DNA from: Corallium rubrum
Lineage: Eukaryota > Cnidaria > Anthozoa > Scleralcyonacea > Coralliidae
Direction of reading: 5' to 3'
DNA length: 64,000 nt
Assembly (NCBI GenBank): GCA_964035015.1
Contig: OZ035997.1
Location: 65,537,904 to 65,601,903 of the forward strand
Part shown: positions 11,972-23,689 of the stretch, in pieces
How the letters are laid out: every line of letters starts with the position of its first letter
Numbering within the stretch: the first letter of the stretch is position 1
The notes under the pieces: model-generated
The model's input: only the letters and a program-made list of their open reading frames with translations
Database searches by the model: none
Told to the model about the DNA's origin: nothing
Position numbers and translations under genes: made by a program

Positions 11972-12329
11972 GAACACAGCTGCCAAACGTTTGCTCATGC
12001 GTGAATTCACTGAGTAAACATTGCAAGAGAAGTGGGAACTAGCCGTGGCGACAACAACCAGACAGTAAAGACTAAGTAAGACTCAACTATTCATTTGTGT
12101 TTTAAAAAAAGGGTAAACAAAATCACGAAGGGGTAAATTCAGAATATGTTACAATAATGACAAGGAAGCCATGCACAAATTATCTACCTTATCTTTTTGG
12201 TAGTATGCTTATAATTTTAACTTTTGTGTCGGACTCTCGGACCAGTCCAAATATTTCAGTGTTTTCCCGCTCTTTTTCCTAGGCCGAGCTCAGACGTCGC
12301 ACATACGCAATACGTTTGGCAGCGGTGTT
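11972..12329. mobile_element. TIR element AACACCGCTGCCAAACG, copy 2, 8-bp target duplication
   Basis: 358 bp flanked by exact CTCGTGAC at 11964-11971 and 12330-12337. Inverted ends GAACACAGCTGCCAAACG and AACACCGCTGCCAAACG. The interior matches copies 1 and 3 (ACATTGCAAGAGAAGTGGGA, TATTCATTTGTGTTTT, ACCAGTCCAAATATTTCAGT). Confidence 0.9.
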
Positions 12330-12410
12330 CTCGTGACGTTACAAAAACATATCAATCAAAAAACATAAACAATCCTAACGTGAAGTGATCGTCAAATTCA
12401 ACACTCGCCT

Positions 12411-12764
12411 GCGCTAAACGTCGCACAATAGACGAATTTAATTTAGACGAATTTAATTCGAATTAACTTCGTCGGTAATGCGACGCAAATGCGACGTCGA
12501 GTTAACGTCAAATTTCAGTGGAACGTAATGGTTTTTACTTGCACTCGTGGAGCCTGAAAACGACTTCTTGAAAACATTGCGCCAAATTTTCATAGACAGA
12601 AAAGAAACATTTAATTCAACGCGACGCTAATTTGTCGTGTAACTCGAACACGCATTATCCGGGTGTCGAATTTAATCGAGTTATACGTCGCGGTTTCGTC
12701 GAATAAAATTCCAACAATTTAACTCGTCTGAATTAAATTCGTCACATTGCACGATATTTAGCGC
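12411..12764. mobile_element. Palindromic TIR element GCGCTAAA...TTTAGCGC
   Basis: Inverted ends GCGCTAAACGTCG and its mirror, each followed by ACGAATTTAATT. The interior is dense in CGACG and GTCGCG words, unlike the AT-rich surroundings. Lies 23 bp from ETFDH exon 7. Confidence 0.75.
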
Positions 12765-12787
12765 AAACTAAGAAATCTAGCACGTAC

Positions 12788-12865
12788 TTTCGGAGATCCG
12801 TCTTTATGAATTCCTACATCGTTCGTAGCAATGCCTTTCACGCTTCCATCTTCGTGATAAAGGAC
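12788..12865 (-). CDS. ETFDH: ETFDH exon 7
   Basis: 78 bp, 26 codons, phase 0 at both ends: [20 protein letters not shown] then KDGSPK (residues 187-212), the [14 protein letters not shown] segment of ETFDH. The acceptor is TATATAG and the donor is GTACGT. A palindromic MITE (12411-12764) ends 23 bp past the donor. Confidence 0.96.
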
Positions 12866-13057
12866 CTATATATATGCATGGCAAGTACAAAACTTTACAC
12901 TAAATCAAGCAACTTAAGTAGAAATAGAATAAAGACACACCTTATATCAAAACTGGGGAAAGTTCCGCTTAGATACAAGGTTTGATGCATTCTCTCCCTC
13001 TTTCTCTCTCCCTCTCCTTGCTTGCTTGCTTCGTTGCCTCGTTGCATCGTCCGTTCC

Positions 13058-13812
13058 TGTCTTCCTTCCTTCCTTCCTTCCTTCCTTCCTTCCTTCCTTC
13101 CTTCCTTCCTTCCTTCCTTCCTTCCTTCCTTCCTTCCTTCCTTCCTTCCTTCCTTCCTTCCTTCCTTCCTTCCTACCTCCCTCCCTTCCTTCCTTCCTTC
13201 CTTCCCTCCTTCCTTCCTTCCTTCTTTCCTTCCTTCCTTCCTTCCTTCCTTCCTTCCTTCCTTCCTTCCTTCCTTCCTTCCTTCCTTCCTTCCTTCCTTC
13301 CTTCCTTCCTTCCTTCCTTCCTTCCTTCCTTCCTTCCTTCCTTCCTTCCTTCCTTCCTTCCTTCCTTCCTTCCTTCCTTCCTTCCTTCCTTCCATCCTCC
13401 CTCCCTCCCTCCCTCCCTTCCTTCCTTCCTTCCTTCCTTCCTTCCTTCCTTCCTTCCTTCCTTCCTTCCTTCCTTCCTTCCCTTCCTTCCTTCCTTCCTT
13501 CCTTCCTTCCTTCCTTCCTTCCTTCCTTCCTTCCTTCCTTCCTTCCTTCCTTCCTTCCTTCCTTCCTTCCTTCCTTCCCTCCTTCCTTCCTTCCTTCCCT
13601 CCTTCCTTCCTTCCTTCCTTCTTTCTTTCTTTCTTTCCTTCCTTCCTTCCTTCCTTCCTTCCTTCCTTCCTTCCTTCCTTCCTTCCTTCCTTCCTTCCTT
13701 CCTTCCTTCCTTCCTTCCTTCCTTCCTTCCTTCCTTCCTTCTTTCCTTCCTTCTTTCCTTCCTTCCCTCCTTCCTTCCCTCCTTCCTTCCTTCCCTCCTT
13801 CCTTCCTCTCCG
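13058..13812. repeat. (TTCC)n array filling most of ETFDH intron 6
   Basis: About 755 bp of TTCC with few interruptions (CCTCCC, TTTC, CTCC). On the gene's sense strand it reads as GGAA repeats. All long ORFs over it are artefacts of period 4. Confidence 0.98.
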
Positions 13813-13931
13813 TTCCTTTTCTTTTACTATTTTTTCGTTTATTATAACTTCTACTACTTATTTCCTTCACTCTTCTTTGTTTCTAGTAAGAAGCAGCATA
13901 AAAGCTGTATCATGTCTCAACAGAGCCTTAC

Positions 13932-14050
13932 CTCACTAGCAGCAAATCCAGGGTAGACCTCTACGCCCAGTTCTTCAGCCTGCTCTCCTAACCAGTTCAC
14001 TAAGTGTCCAAGTCGAACAACGTAATTACCATGATTATTCATCGGCAGCC
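13932..14050 (-). CDS. ETFDH: ETFDH exon 6
   Basis: 119 bp: two bases completing Gly147 and residues 148-186, [16 protein letters not shown] then [19 protein letters not shown] and ASE. NHGNYIVRLGHL and GVEVYPG are strongly conserved in ETF-QO proteins. The acceptor is CTACAG and the donor is GTAAGG. Confidence 0.96.
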
Positions 14051-14270
14051 CTGTAGAAGGTACAGTGTGGTCTATTATATTCATCATGTATACGTTTCAA
14101 CTACGAGACTAAATCTATTCAAGCAAGAATGTTCTTCTTCAAAATACTTCAATTCTACTAGCTTTTTAAAGTACGTGTGGTGGTACAGGTGCGAGCTTGG
14201 TGTAATGTGACAGACGTTTGGCAGACGTTCGTCAAGCTTAAATGGTCAGAAAATGTTATCACATATACAC

Positions 14271-14690
14271 AACTGATCTCTATATAAACTGGATAGGACA
14301 TTCCCTATGACCATTTCGTACCAGTCGCCGCCATATTACGCAACGCATTGCGGTCTTCGAAGTTAGAACGTGTTCCCAATCCTACAGTTCACTGGCATAA
14401 GCAATCTTGACGTCAGCACGGTCAGATTATCCAGGGGGAGGAATATTAAGTACTCTGTGCCGGGGGAGTCGGAAAAGCCGTAAAGCAAAAAACACATGCC
14501 GGTTCGTTTAGTTTTCACTGCTTAACAAATACAGTCAAAAGATGGCAAGTACACAACACGAGATATTGTTAAGGCATTAAGATTACTATAAAAGGTACAA
14601 TTTAAGACTTGGAATTGAATTCTTCGTAAATTTTATAGTCTATTTTTCAGTTTATATTATCGTGAAACAAAAAATACTTCAAGTTTTCTT
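14271..14690 (+). mobile_element. MITE S (CACTGATCTC...), copy 1, right end missing
   Basis: Starts ACTGATCTCTATATAAACTG; the body (GACGTCAGCACGGTCAGATT, GATGGCAAGTACACAACACG, ACTATAAAAGGTACAATTTA) is shared with copies at 39.34-43.72 kb and 53409-54054. It keeps the uninterrupted site GGAATTGAATTCTT where the 3.8-kb transposon sits in copy 2. Confidence 0.85.
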
Positions 14691-14709
14691 ATTTCATATA
14701 CACTTTTAA

Positions 14710-14857
14710 GCCGGTTTTCCACTAGGCGATTTTTTTCGCGCGAAGCGACTTTCTTTTGTTCGAATTCAATAGATTTCTGATTAGTTCCAGCTCAGAGTTC
14801 ATGAGACAAAAGAAAAAGTCGCTTCGCGCGAAAAAAATCGCCTGGTGGAAAACCGGC
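14710..14857. mobile_element. Hairpin MITE with TTAA on both sides
   Basis: 148 bp with about 45-bp arms (GCCGGTTTTCCACTAGGCGA, TCGCGCGAAGCGAC) and flanking TTAA at 14706-14709 and 14858-14861, suggesting a piggyBac-type target. A diverged relative is at about 46300-46440. Confidence 0.85.
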
Positions 14858-15030
14858 TTAAGGGAGCACTCGTTAATAGTGCGGGGGTGGGGGTGGGGTA
14901 AAAGATAACTCACAACACCAAACTCGTTCGCAGTAGTTACAGTACTCAAATCGATGGGCATTGCATGAAAATTGGGGATTTGCAGTGGTAGAAAGGTATT
15001 GTTCTTGACTAAACTTTCTGCTCTGTTGAT

Positions 15031-15167
15031 ATAACAATAGAGTTGATGTTCGCGGGCATAAAATGTTTTTGGCCCGACTCAGGCTCATTTTAGCCCGAGC
15101 CGAAGTTAGCTGTGAGAAGGGCCAAATACATATTTATGCCCAAGAACATCAACTCTATTGCTATTAT
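15031..15167. repeat. Hairpin element
   Basis: Arms ATARCAATAGAGTTGATGTT...GGGCATAAA and mirror; loop rich in GCCCGA half-palindromes. Confidence 0.75.
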
Positions 15168-15475
15168 AAAAAATTTGGTGGGCATTTAGAAGAAAATCAA
15201 ACACAGTATGCGGTCGTCGTCGTTCATTTGAACAGAACCAGCTGGTAACATCCGTTATTATTATAAAATAACATTTTGAAAATAAGCGCGGCGATTGGTT
15301 GAAAGCCGTGTTTCTATAACTTTATGGAAACACGGCAAGGTCCACGCCATTCAATACGCCATCATTACGGTGTAGGATACGCCATTATACGCCATCGTAC
15401 GCCATTATGAAGAGTAAGGAGAATTTACGCTTTGATGCAGTGATTATTTTTACGTTCTATACCTATTTTCGACAT

Positions 15476-15648
15476 GTTATTTTATAAAGGAAATAGAAAA
15501 CATTTTTTGCGTGTTCCCACAGAGTTATAGAAACACTTGTGGAAGTTTGGGAGAACTCGATTTTGGGATTTCTCGTTCTCCCAAACTTCCAATCGTGTTT
15601 CTATGGCTCTATGGAAACACGGAAAATGTTTTCTATTTCTTAAATAAC
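15476..15648. mobile_element. Hairpin MITE GTTATTT...AAATAAC
   Basis: Arms share GAAATAGAAAACATTTT, ATAGAAACAC and GGAAGTTTGGGAGAAC. A single left half recurs at 51253-51340. Confidence 0.82.
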
Positions 15649-16027
15649 AGCCACTCTATGGTCTGTTCGTCGAGCTCAGCCACGCTGTCTCGGCCACGAG
15701 GCGACTTGTAGATTGGGCAGGCGGAGATCAGGTGATCCACCGTCTGGGGGAAGCCGCAAGGACAGGAGTCGGACCCCACGGCTCGAATCTTATGAAGGAA
15801 GGAGCGTGTCCTCACCCTTGGCGCGGCAGATGGCATCCAGGCGGCTCGCAAAGTTGGTTCGGATATAAAATTGTGCAGGAAGGTGTCGACACCTTGCCAG
15901 GCTTCCTTCCACCTCTGCTCTACCCACGATGTCGACAGGTGCGAGCGGGAGTGAATTTCTTTGGCGAGGAGGGAGAAGTGTGGGCGGGAGATTCGTTGCC
16001 GAGGCGCGTCGTCGGGCGCAGAGGGTA
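15633..16027 (-). pseudogene. LINE ORF2 C-terminal fragment with Cys/His knuckle
   Basis: The minus-strand frame contains RVRTRSFLHKIRAVGSD, CPCGFPQTVDHLISACPIY, the CxC...H...C pattern found at the ends of R1/LOA/I-like non-LTR ORF2 proteins. Upstream sequence (15850-16027) continues in shifted frames, and a related-looking continuation resumes after the MITE at 16262. It is frameshifted and has no reverse transcriptase motifs. Confidence 0.65.
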
Positions 16028-16036
16028 CTAAGGAGC

Positions 16037-16252
16037 CAATCTAGTTCCCAGAGCCCACGTTCCCCTTACCCAGCGGGCGGGAAACGAGAGGCTCTGGGAT
16101 AATCCGTTCACGCCATCACAGGATTCTTGTTATCCGGAAGATGAGTTATTTTGAGTTCACTGTGTTCATCAGCCAATGAAATATCGATGTGAAACGGATT
16201 ATCCCAGTCTCTCGTTTCCCGGGTGGGGAAGTGGGCTCTGGGAACGAGATTG
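16037..16252. mobile_element. MULE-like MITE, 9-bp target duplication CTAAGGAGC
   Basis: Ends CAATCTAGTTCCCAGAGCC and CAATCTCGTTCCCAGAGCC in inverted orientation, arms about 65 bp, flanked by CTAAGGAGC at 16028-16036 and 16253-16261. The end sequence is close to the 5.4, 32.6 and 36.0 kb elements. It splits the LINE relic around it. Confidence 0.9.
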
Positions 16253-16533
16253 CTAAGGAGCCTGCTTGGTTGGATTTGTCGGCGAGTGTCAGTACCAGGT
16301 GCTCCCGTCGGATCGAGGATGGGGGATACCTGCCACTATCTGTAACATATGCGTCGGGGTGGGTGCCAATGTTCCCGAAATGAGGCGTAGAGCGTCGTTA
16401 ATTATGACATCCGCCAGTTTCGTGTGATGACTGTGGGCCCATAACGGGAGCGGAATATTCTGCCGTCGAATATACCAAGGACCAGCACTGAGCCGGTCAC
16501 CTCGTCGGCGAGTATTTCATTGCAACAAATATT

Positions 16534-16878
16534 TACATAACTCATAACTCATAACTAAACTAAACTAAAAACTAAACTAACCTTATTTATACTGGATAAC
16601 TCTATCAGTTATATCTAAACTGTTATCCTCAGAGGTCCAGTAAGGCCCACCCTCATTGGTCCAATGTTACTACAGGAGGAAACGGGAGAACCCGGAGGAA
16701 ACCGGAGAACCCGGAGGAAACCTGTGGTGTTTGGTAGAGTCAAACTGGAAGCACTTTTCTCACATGCGGCCAAGGTGAAATTTTTTTAATCAGATAACTG
16801 CACCGTGCTGGAATCGAATCCGGGTCGCAGAAGTGAAAGGCACGTGCACTAACCACTGTGCCACCATGTAACTTGGCA
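16534..16878 (-). mobile_element. tRNA-derived SINE (minus)
   Basis: Minus strand: A-box-like GTGGCACAGTGGTTAGTGC, B-box-like GGATTCGATTCCAGC, then a body with CCTCCGGGTTCTCCGGTTTC repeats and a tail of TTAGTTTAG/TTATGAG units. The GGTTCTCCGG motif is shared with the 5S-SINE body, which suggests exchange of tails between SINE families. Confidence 0.75.
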
Positions 16879-17296
16879 GAAAAACGCAACATTTGTCATC
16901 AAAACAATCTTTGCTCCAAAGTATTGACATGAAAAATATACAATTCCATAAACAACAAACCAATAGTGATTTAGAACTATTAAAACTGATAGGCTCAGAT
17001 CAGCGGGCTAAAAATTTTATCTCGCTGAATTCTCCACGTTAGCCCGCAAAATACACCGCAATGCCCGAAAAATTATTATAATATTAATTTGTTTATTGTT
17101 TATCATACTTTCTACAGGCCACAATACGATTTCCGACCAAATTATGTTGCACTGATTCGGGAACTGGCCGTCGGTAAGTATATAAGTTAGTAAAGTTATG
17201 AAATGCTATGCGAGCGCCCACGCTTTTATCCTAGTGAAATCCCCTTTTATCCCCCGTAAACCCGCGCTTAATCCTAGCAAAACATGATGCTAGTGA

Positions 17297-17675
17297 ATAA
17301 AGAAATACCAAATGGACAATGGTTTTCCGTGTTTGGATACTCTGATCCAAACATGCGGGAAATTGCGAGACTGGGGCAAACTCCAGTCAAATGCCGGTAA
17401 CGAATTGAAGATTGAGGAGCTCTCGGACACCACTTTCGCCGACCTCCTAACGAGGCAAAATGCCCTGGGTACGAGGTTGCCAAAATCCGTTAGGTCAGAC
17501 AATTAATAAAGAAATACCAAATGGTTTTCCCTGTTTGGATATTCCGATCCAAACACATGGGAAATTACGAAACTGGAGAAAAGCGTAACAAAACACGAGC
17601 CGTTAGGCGAGCAATTTCCCAAGTGTTTGGATTAGAGTCTCCAAACACGGAAAAAAACATTTGGTATTTCTTTTA
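17297..17675. repeat. Hairpin repeats with GTGTTTGGAT and GAAATACCAAATG ends
   Basis: 17505-17675 has ends TAAAGAAATACCAAATG and mirror. TGTTTGGATAYTCYGATCCA occurs at 17329, 17533 and again at 17748. A relic of the MULE-like MITE end plus its flank (17385-17503) separates the units. Confidence 0.7.
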
Positions 17676-17930
17676 TAAAATAATCACAAGTGAATATGAT
17701 ATGCTCTTCGACTTTTTCAAAAAATCGTTTTGGCGCGAATTTTCCGTGCTTGGATACTCTGATCCAAACACGGCAATTGACCAATCAGGGTTTGCAAGTT
17801 ATTTTATATAGTCTTATCCTAAAGAAGCGACTGGAGACAAGTCTGTCACAACACACGGTCAAGTTTTTATGGTCCACCATGTTCTTTGAAACACGGGAAA
17901 ATACTTTTTAAATTTAATTAAATTCTTTAC

Positions 17931-18012
17931 CTGGCAAAATGGGAAGTGGTATCCTTCTATTTTTCGTAAGGAATGAAAACTTATCTGCACTGACTTTTGT
18001 TTTAAGAGGGGC
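17931..18012 (-). CDS. ETFDH: ETFDH exon 5
   Basis: 82 bp encoding residues 120-146 (APLKTKVSADKF, then IPLPILP) and the first base of Gly147. Length and phase (0 in, 1 out) fit exactly between exons 4 and 6, and the residues match the APLNTPV...RIPVPILPG stretch of animal ETFDH. The acceptor is TTCTTAG and the donor is GTAAAG. The start codon frame is set by the neighbours, so it does not appear as an ORF. Confidence 0.94.
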
Positions 18013-18032
18013 CTAAGAAATACACATAATAT

Positions 18033-19403
<1,371 letters not shown>

Positions 19404-19407
19404 TTAC

Positions 19408-19484
19408 CCCCTTTTCTTCCCAATCTGGGATTAGTTCTTCTAAAGCACGTGGTTCAATACATGCTCCAGAGAGAGTGTGAGCAC
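19408..19484 (-). CDS. ETFDH: ETFDH exon 4 (GAHTLSGAC segment)
   Basis: 77 bp encoding residues 95-119, [17 protein letters not shown] then IPDWEEKG, preceded by the two bases that finish Gly94. GAHTLSG is a signature of the ETF-QO/FixC flavoprotein family near the flavin. The acceptor is CCTAG and the donor is GTAAGT. The donor lies only about 12 bp from the edge of the pentanucleotide array filling intron 4. Confidence 0.95.
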
Positions 19485-19612
19485 CTAGGAATACAACAGT
19501 AGCGTATTTTTTTAATGTCACTCGTGCAAAGAAATAATTATAACTTATAATGTCCAAACTGGCCATTTGTCACATACGACGAGAGCAAAAGGTACAATTG
19601 TTTTAGCACTGA

Positions 19613-19683
19613 AGGATCAAACCTGCAGTCTTCTAATAACCGGTTATAGATGGTCTAACTATCGAGCTACTAAGACTCGCATA
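19613..19683 (-). repeat. tRNA-like SINE head (minus)
   Basis: Minus strand TAGTAGCTCGATAGTTAGAC resembles box A and CAGGTTTGATCCTT box B at normal spacing. The stems are degenerate, so it is not called as a tRNA gene. Confidence 0.5.
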
Positions 19684-19988
19684 GAGAACCAAGGTTGGAC
19701 AAACAATGTGAGAAGGAAACAGCATCTGAGTGTTACAGGATCTGGTGAAAATCCAATCAGGATTTGAATCATGCTTATTATGAAATGTAAGGATCCTGCA
19801 GGATCTTGCATGGATCCTGATGTTACAGGACCTTGACAGTATTAGGATCCTAATAAAATCCTGTTTAATAATGACGATTTCGAATGTATGAAGACTATTG
19901 TCTAGATATTGAAGAAACTAGTCTGTTTTGAAATACCAAGTAGACTATATAAGTACTATTCATCAGACCTTCCTTCAGCTCCCAACTT

Positions 19989-20060
19989 GGCCTGTAGCTC
20001 AGTTTGTAGAGCATCGGACTAGGAAACCAAAGGTCGTGGGTTCGAATCCCAGCCGGGTCA
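19989..20060 (+). repeat. tRNA-like sequence, AGG (Pro) position, probably SINE head
   Basis: Box A TAGCTCAGTTTGTAGAG and perfect box B GGTTCGAATCC. The acceptor pairs 6 of 7, the D stem GCTC/GAGC is intact, and the T stem has one mismatch, but the anticodon stem is broken (TCGGA against ACCAA). The AGG at the anticodon position would read Pro. The failed anticodon stem and an attached non-tRNA tail favour a SINE over a functional gene. Confidence 0.6.
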
Positions 20061-20116
20061 AGTAGAGTTTTCTCTATTTGTCCAGTATGGTTCGTCACTC
20101 GGAGTAACACTATACA

Positions 20117-20257
20117 CTTGTTGACTGGCGCCGAGGGAAACATCGAGTTTTACGGACCCGAAGGCTTCAATGTCACCCGAGGGCTTTAGCCCGAGGGTGA
20201 CATTGAAGCCTGAGGGACCGTAAAACTCGATGTTTCTCGGGGCAAAAGTCAACAAGC
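20117..20257. repeat. Hairpin MITE, arms about 68 bp
   Basis: CTTGTTGACT and AACATCGAGTTTTACGG, AAGGCTTCAATGTCACC mirror around TTTAGC at about 20187. Confidence 0.85.
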
Positions 20258-20260
20258 GTT

Positions 20261-20779
20261 TTGTTATATACCAAAGACTTTTAAAATACAAAATACCAAG
20301 TTGACTCGAAACTTGCAAAAGGCAAAAAGACTTACCAAAACACTTTAACTTTGTCTTCGTAATTTCAATTCAACTAAACAAATACACCAGACTCAACAAG
20401 TACAAAGAACAGCTTTAAATTTATCCAGGTTTTCTTCAGTACTTCTTTGAAGATGTGTATAGATATTCTTTCCTTTGGAAAATGGACTATTTCATACCAA
20501 ACAAGCTCGAAACAGCTCTTGTTTTCAAAATGTTCCGAAAAGTCCAAAGTTCTTGATCTGATGCAATAATCATTGTGTATTCACGTGAACAACGCATGAT
20601 TAAAGCTGACGTCAGAGGGAAACATTGCACTGTTTCCTTCTTCGTTGTTGACGTCAGAGGGAAACAGTGCAATGTTTCCATCGGCAGAAAGAAACATTGA
20701 GTTTGTTGAACAACACGTGACCATGATTTGACCAATAGTATTTCATCTTTGGCAAACGGAAATATTTGGTATATAACAA
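20261..20779. mobile_element. Non-autonomous TIR element TTGTTATATACCAAA
   Basis: 519 bp bounded by a 15-bp perfect inverted repeat (20261-20275, 20765-20779). Inside, GACGTCAGAGGGAAACAKTG occurs twice. It directly abuts the hairpin at 20117-20257. No target duplication could be fixed. Confidence 0.8.
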
Positions 20780-21360
20780 TTAATTATCATTCTCCACCCG
20801 AGTTCACTCTCCCACAATAATCATTCGAAAGATCCTGTTTATTAAACAGGATCGTGAATTTTAATTACATGAGCCAGAATTTAAAATTTAGTTAAATAAA
20901 TTCTAGATTATCTAAATTAAAATATAGTAGGATCTCAGGGTCCGAATTAGCGCTCAAAAACAGAGCTTCGCAATTTTCTTTTGAAAAATTCCTTGTTAGA
21001 ACACACATTTTAGCCCCCCCCCCTGATAGTACGTCAATTTTAATACGTCACAAAATCGAATTTGCATGCAATGTTTTTGCTCTAGATGAAGAAAGAAAAC
21101 AAAAGGTCAAAACTGCAGGAAAACTGCACATGTGCGGTAATTTGCATGCATAAACAACTTGCGCGTGCGAGTGGCGGGATGAACGGCTGACCTAACTTTT
21201 ATATTCTCCTCACATCTGTGTTGCTTAATGTCCGTTGTAAGATATTATCTATTCTTTTGCTTTAATGTGTTACTTTTCTTAGTTGTAAAACGTAAAAACT
21301 ATACTACGCTAGTACGCTGTAAAAACTGTTACGCTTCGCTGAAAGACGTATACATGCATG

Positions 21361-21736
21361 TATACCTTACGTTGTTTATGTTGTGAGACCTTATATTGGC
21401 GTTGTGCGACCTTACAGTGTAGATTGCCTACATCACATTGTGAGACCTTCACCTTACGTTACATTGTGAGAACTTACGTTACGTTGTGAGACCTTTACGT
21501 TACATTGTGAGACCTTAGGTTACGTTGTGAAACCTTACGTTACGTTGTGAGACCTTACATTACCTTGTGAGACCTTACGTTCCATTGTGAGACTTTACGT
21601 TCCATTGTGAGACCTTACATTACCTTGTGAGACTTCACGTTACATTGTGAGACTTTACGTTCCAGTGTGAGACCTTACGTTACCTTGTGAGACCTTACGT
21701 TCAACTGTGAGACCTTACGTTCAATTGTGAGACCTT
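21361..21736. repeat. 20-bp satellite CCTTACGTTACATTGTGAGA, left part
   Basis: About 17 units with variants ACGTTCCATT and ACATTACCTT. It is interrupted at 21737 by a LINE and continues at 23333. Confidence 0.95.
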
Positions 21737-23332
21737 ATGGAGGAAGTGGTCGCTAGAAAATTACGGGAAGTTAGTACAACTCGTGCAGAAGGACCTGACG
21801 ACCTCCCAAATTGGATACTAAAGGAATTTTCGGACATTTTGGCTTCTCCGGTCACAAGCATTTTAAACACATAATTTCGAGATTGTAAAGTGCCCGATAT
21901 CTGGAAGTTAGCGAACATTTCACCTATACCAAAAGTTGCAACAGTCTGTGACTTTAACAAAGACTTGAGACCTATATCCCTCACTTCAACCTTGTCTAAG
22001 ATTGCGGAGAGTTTTATTATTGACCAGGAGTTAAAACCAGCTGTTCTGAAAATAATGGATCCTTCCCAATTTGGATTTTTGCCGGGATCATCAACTACGT
22101 TTGCCCTTATCTCTATGTTACACAAATGGTTGGAAGCCAGTGACGGTGCAGACGCTGATATAAGAACTGTGCTGTTAGACTTCCAGAAAGCGTTTGATTT
22201 AGTGGATCATCATCTACTTATTGCTAAACTGTACAGTTTTGGTGTTAAACCTACTGTAGTGAATTGGGTAATTGATTTTTTGCGAGGCAGAACCCAAAGA
22301 GTAAAGATAAATTCCAGTTGTTTCTCAAACTGGTTAGAAGTTTCGGCTGGGGTTCCTCAGGGAACTCGGCTAGGTCCGTGGCTCTTTCTGGTGATGATAA
22401 ACGATTTGAAAGTCGAAAAGGAAAATTCCTTTTTGTGGAAATTTGCTGACGACAGTACTTTATCAGAAATAGTTCCAAGGAATAATGCAAGCTTACTACA
22501 AGATGATATTGATCACATTTCACAATGGACAGTGGAAAATAACCTTCGATTAAACCCGATTAAATGCAAGGAATTAACTGTATCATTTAAAAAATCACCT
22601 ATTGAATATGAGCAGCTGAATATTGATAATAAGCCTTTGGAAAAAGTATCAACTGCTACACTTCTAGGAATGTCTATTTCGAAAGATTTGAAGTGGAATG
22701 GACATATCGAAAAGATTACATCTACGGCAGCCAAAAGACTATATTTATTGAAGCAGTTAAAACGAGCCAAAGTGTGTAATAAAGACCTTGTCAGATTCTA
22801 TTGCTGTTGCATTAGATCTGTCATGGAATACTCGTGTCAGGTCTTCCATAGCAACCTGCCAACATACTTATCTAATGAAATTGAGAGGATTCAGAAACGA
22901 GCCATGCGTGTGATCTTTCCAGACCTCAGTTATGATGATGCACTTTCGGAGACAAATCTTCCCAAACTTTGTGAAAGATGGGACCAATTGTGTAGTGATT
23001 TATTTAGTAATATTGTTAAGAAAAATAATCATAAACTAGCCTATCTATTACCACCTAGAATTAATGTATCAAAGGATATGAGGAATGCTAGAACTTTTGA
23101 AATTCCGAGGTGCAAGACAGATCGGTTCAAGAAATCATTTATAGTACATTTTGCAAACAATTTTAACTTAGATTTTCAAATTTATAATCCTAAATTTTCA
23201 AAATTGACCGTGTAAATATAACATAATTTTTATACAATTGCTTGTAATAGTTTTTCAGCGTAATTCAGTCTTCGACTGCAAAGCTGACTTCTTTTTTTGG
23301 AAATAAACGATTTATCTATCTATCTATCTATC
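21737..23332 (+). pseudogene. 5'-truncated non-LTR retrotransposon (LINE) with reverse transcriptase
   Basis: Reading from 21737 (in frame with 21890-23215): EGPDDLPNWILKEF, stop TAA at 21872-21874, then VPDIWK...PISLTSTLSKIAE, LLDFQKAFDLVDH (catalytic Asp), GVPQGTRLGPWLF, FADD (catalytic pair) and a C-terminal RIQKRAMRVIF region. This is the reverse transcriptase and thumb of a CR1/L2/jockey-like LINE. The endonuclease half is missing by 5' truncation, and one nonsense codon breaks the remaining frame. The 3' UTR ends in (TATC)n at 23311-23334. The insertion lies within the satellite, which resumes in register, with at most a TATG duplication. Confidence 0.93.
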
Positions 23333-23430
23333 TATGTTACCTTGTGAGACCTTACGTTACGTTGTGAGACATTCCATTCCATTGTGAGACCTTACGTTAC
23401 ATTGTGAGACCTTACATTACCTTGCTTGAT
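23333..23430. repeat. 20-bp satellite, right part
   Basis: About five more units continuing the register broken at 21737. Confidence 0.95.
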
Positions 23431-23689
23431 CTTATATGATGATTCGAGATGACAGCTGCAAAGCCGAAACGCCAAAACTCAAAAATACTGAGTAAATGTG
23501 CCTCATTTTACATGTATCTGGCCTGTGGATTTGTTGACGTGCGTTAAACGCCGATTTCGCGGAATATATAAGAATACCAAACAGCGTTCGTTAAAAAGAA
23601 CTTCGCAATTTTCAGAAAAATTGCTTCGCAGATTTTCGAAATTTTTAAAATCGCTTCGCAATTCGGGATTTGCGAAGCGCTAATTCGGA

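Noticed and set aside
12895-13956. Long ORFs on both strands over the TTCC array (up to 324 codons)
   Set aside because: Period-4 repeat with no stop in several frames; low-complexity peptides, no start context or homology.
19989-20060. Functional tRNA-Pro gene
   Set aside because: The anticodon stem cannot pair and a SINE-like tail follows; kept only as a tRNA-like repeat.
21361-21736. CRISPR-like look of regularly spaced repeats
   Set aside because: Units are contiguous 20-bp satellite copies with no unique spacers, in a eukaryotic intron.
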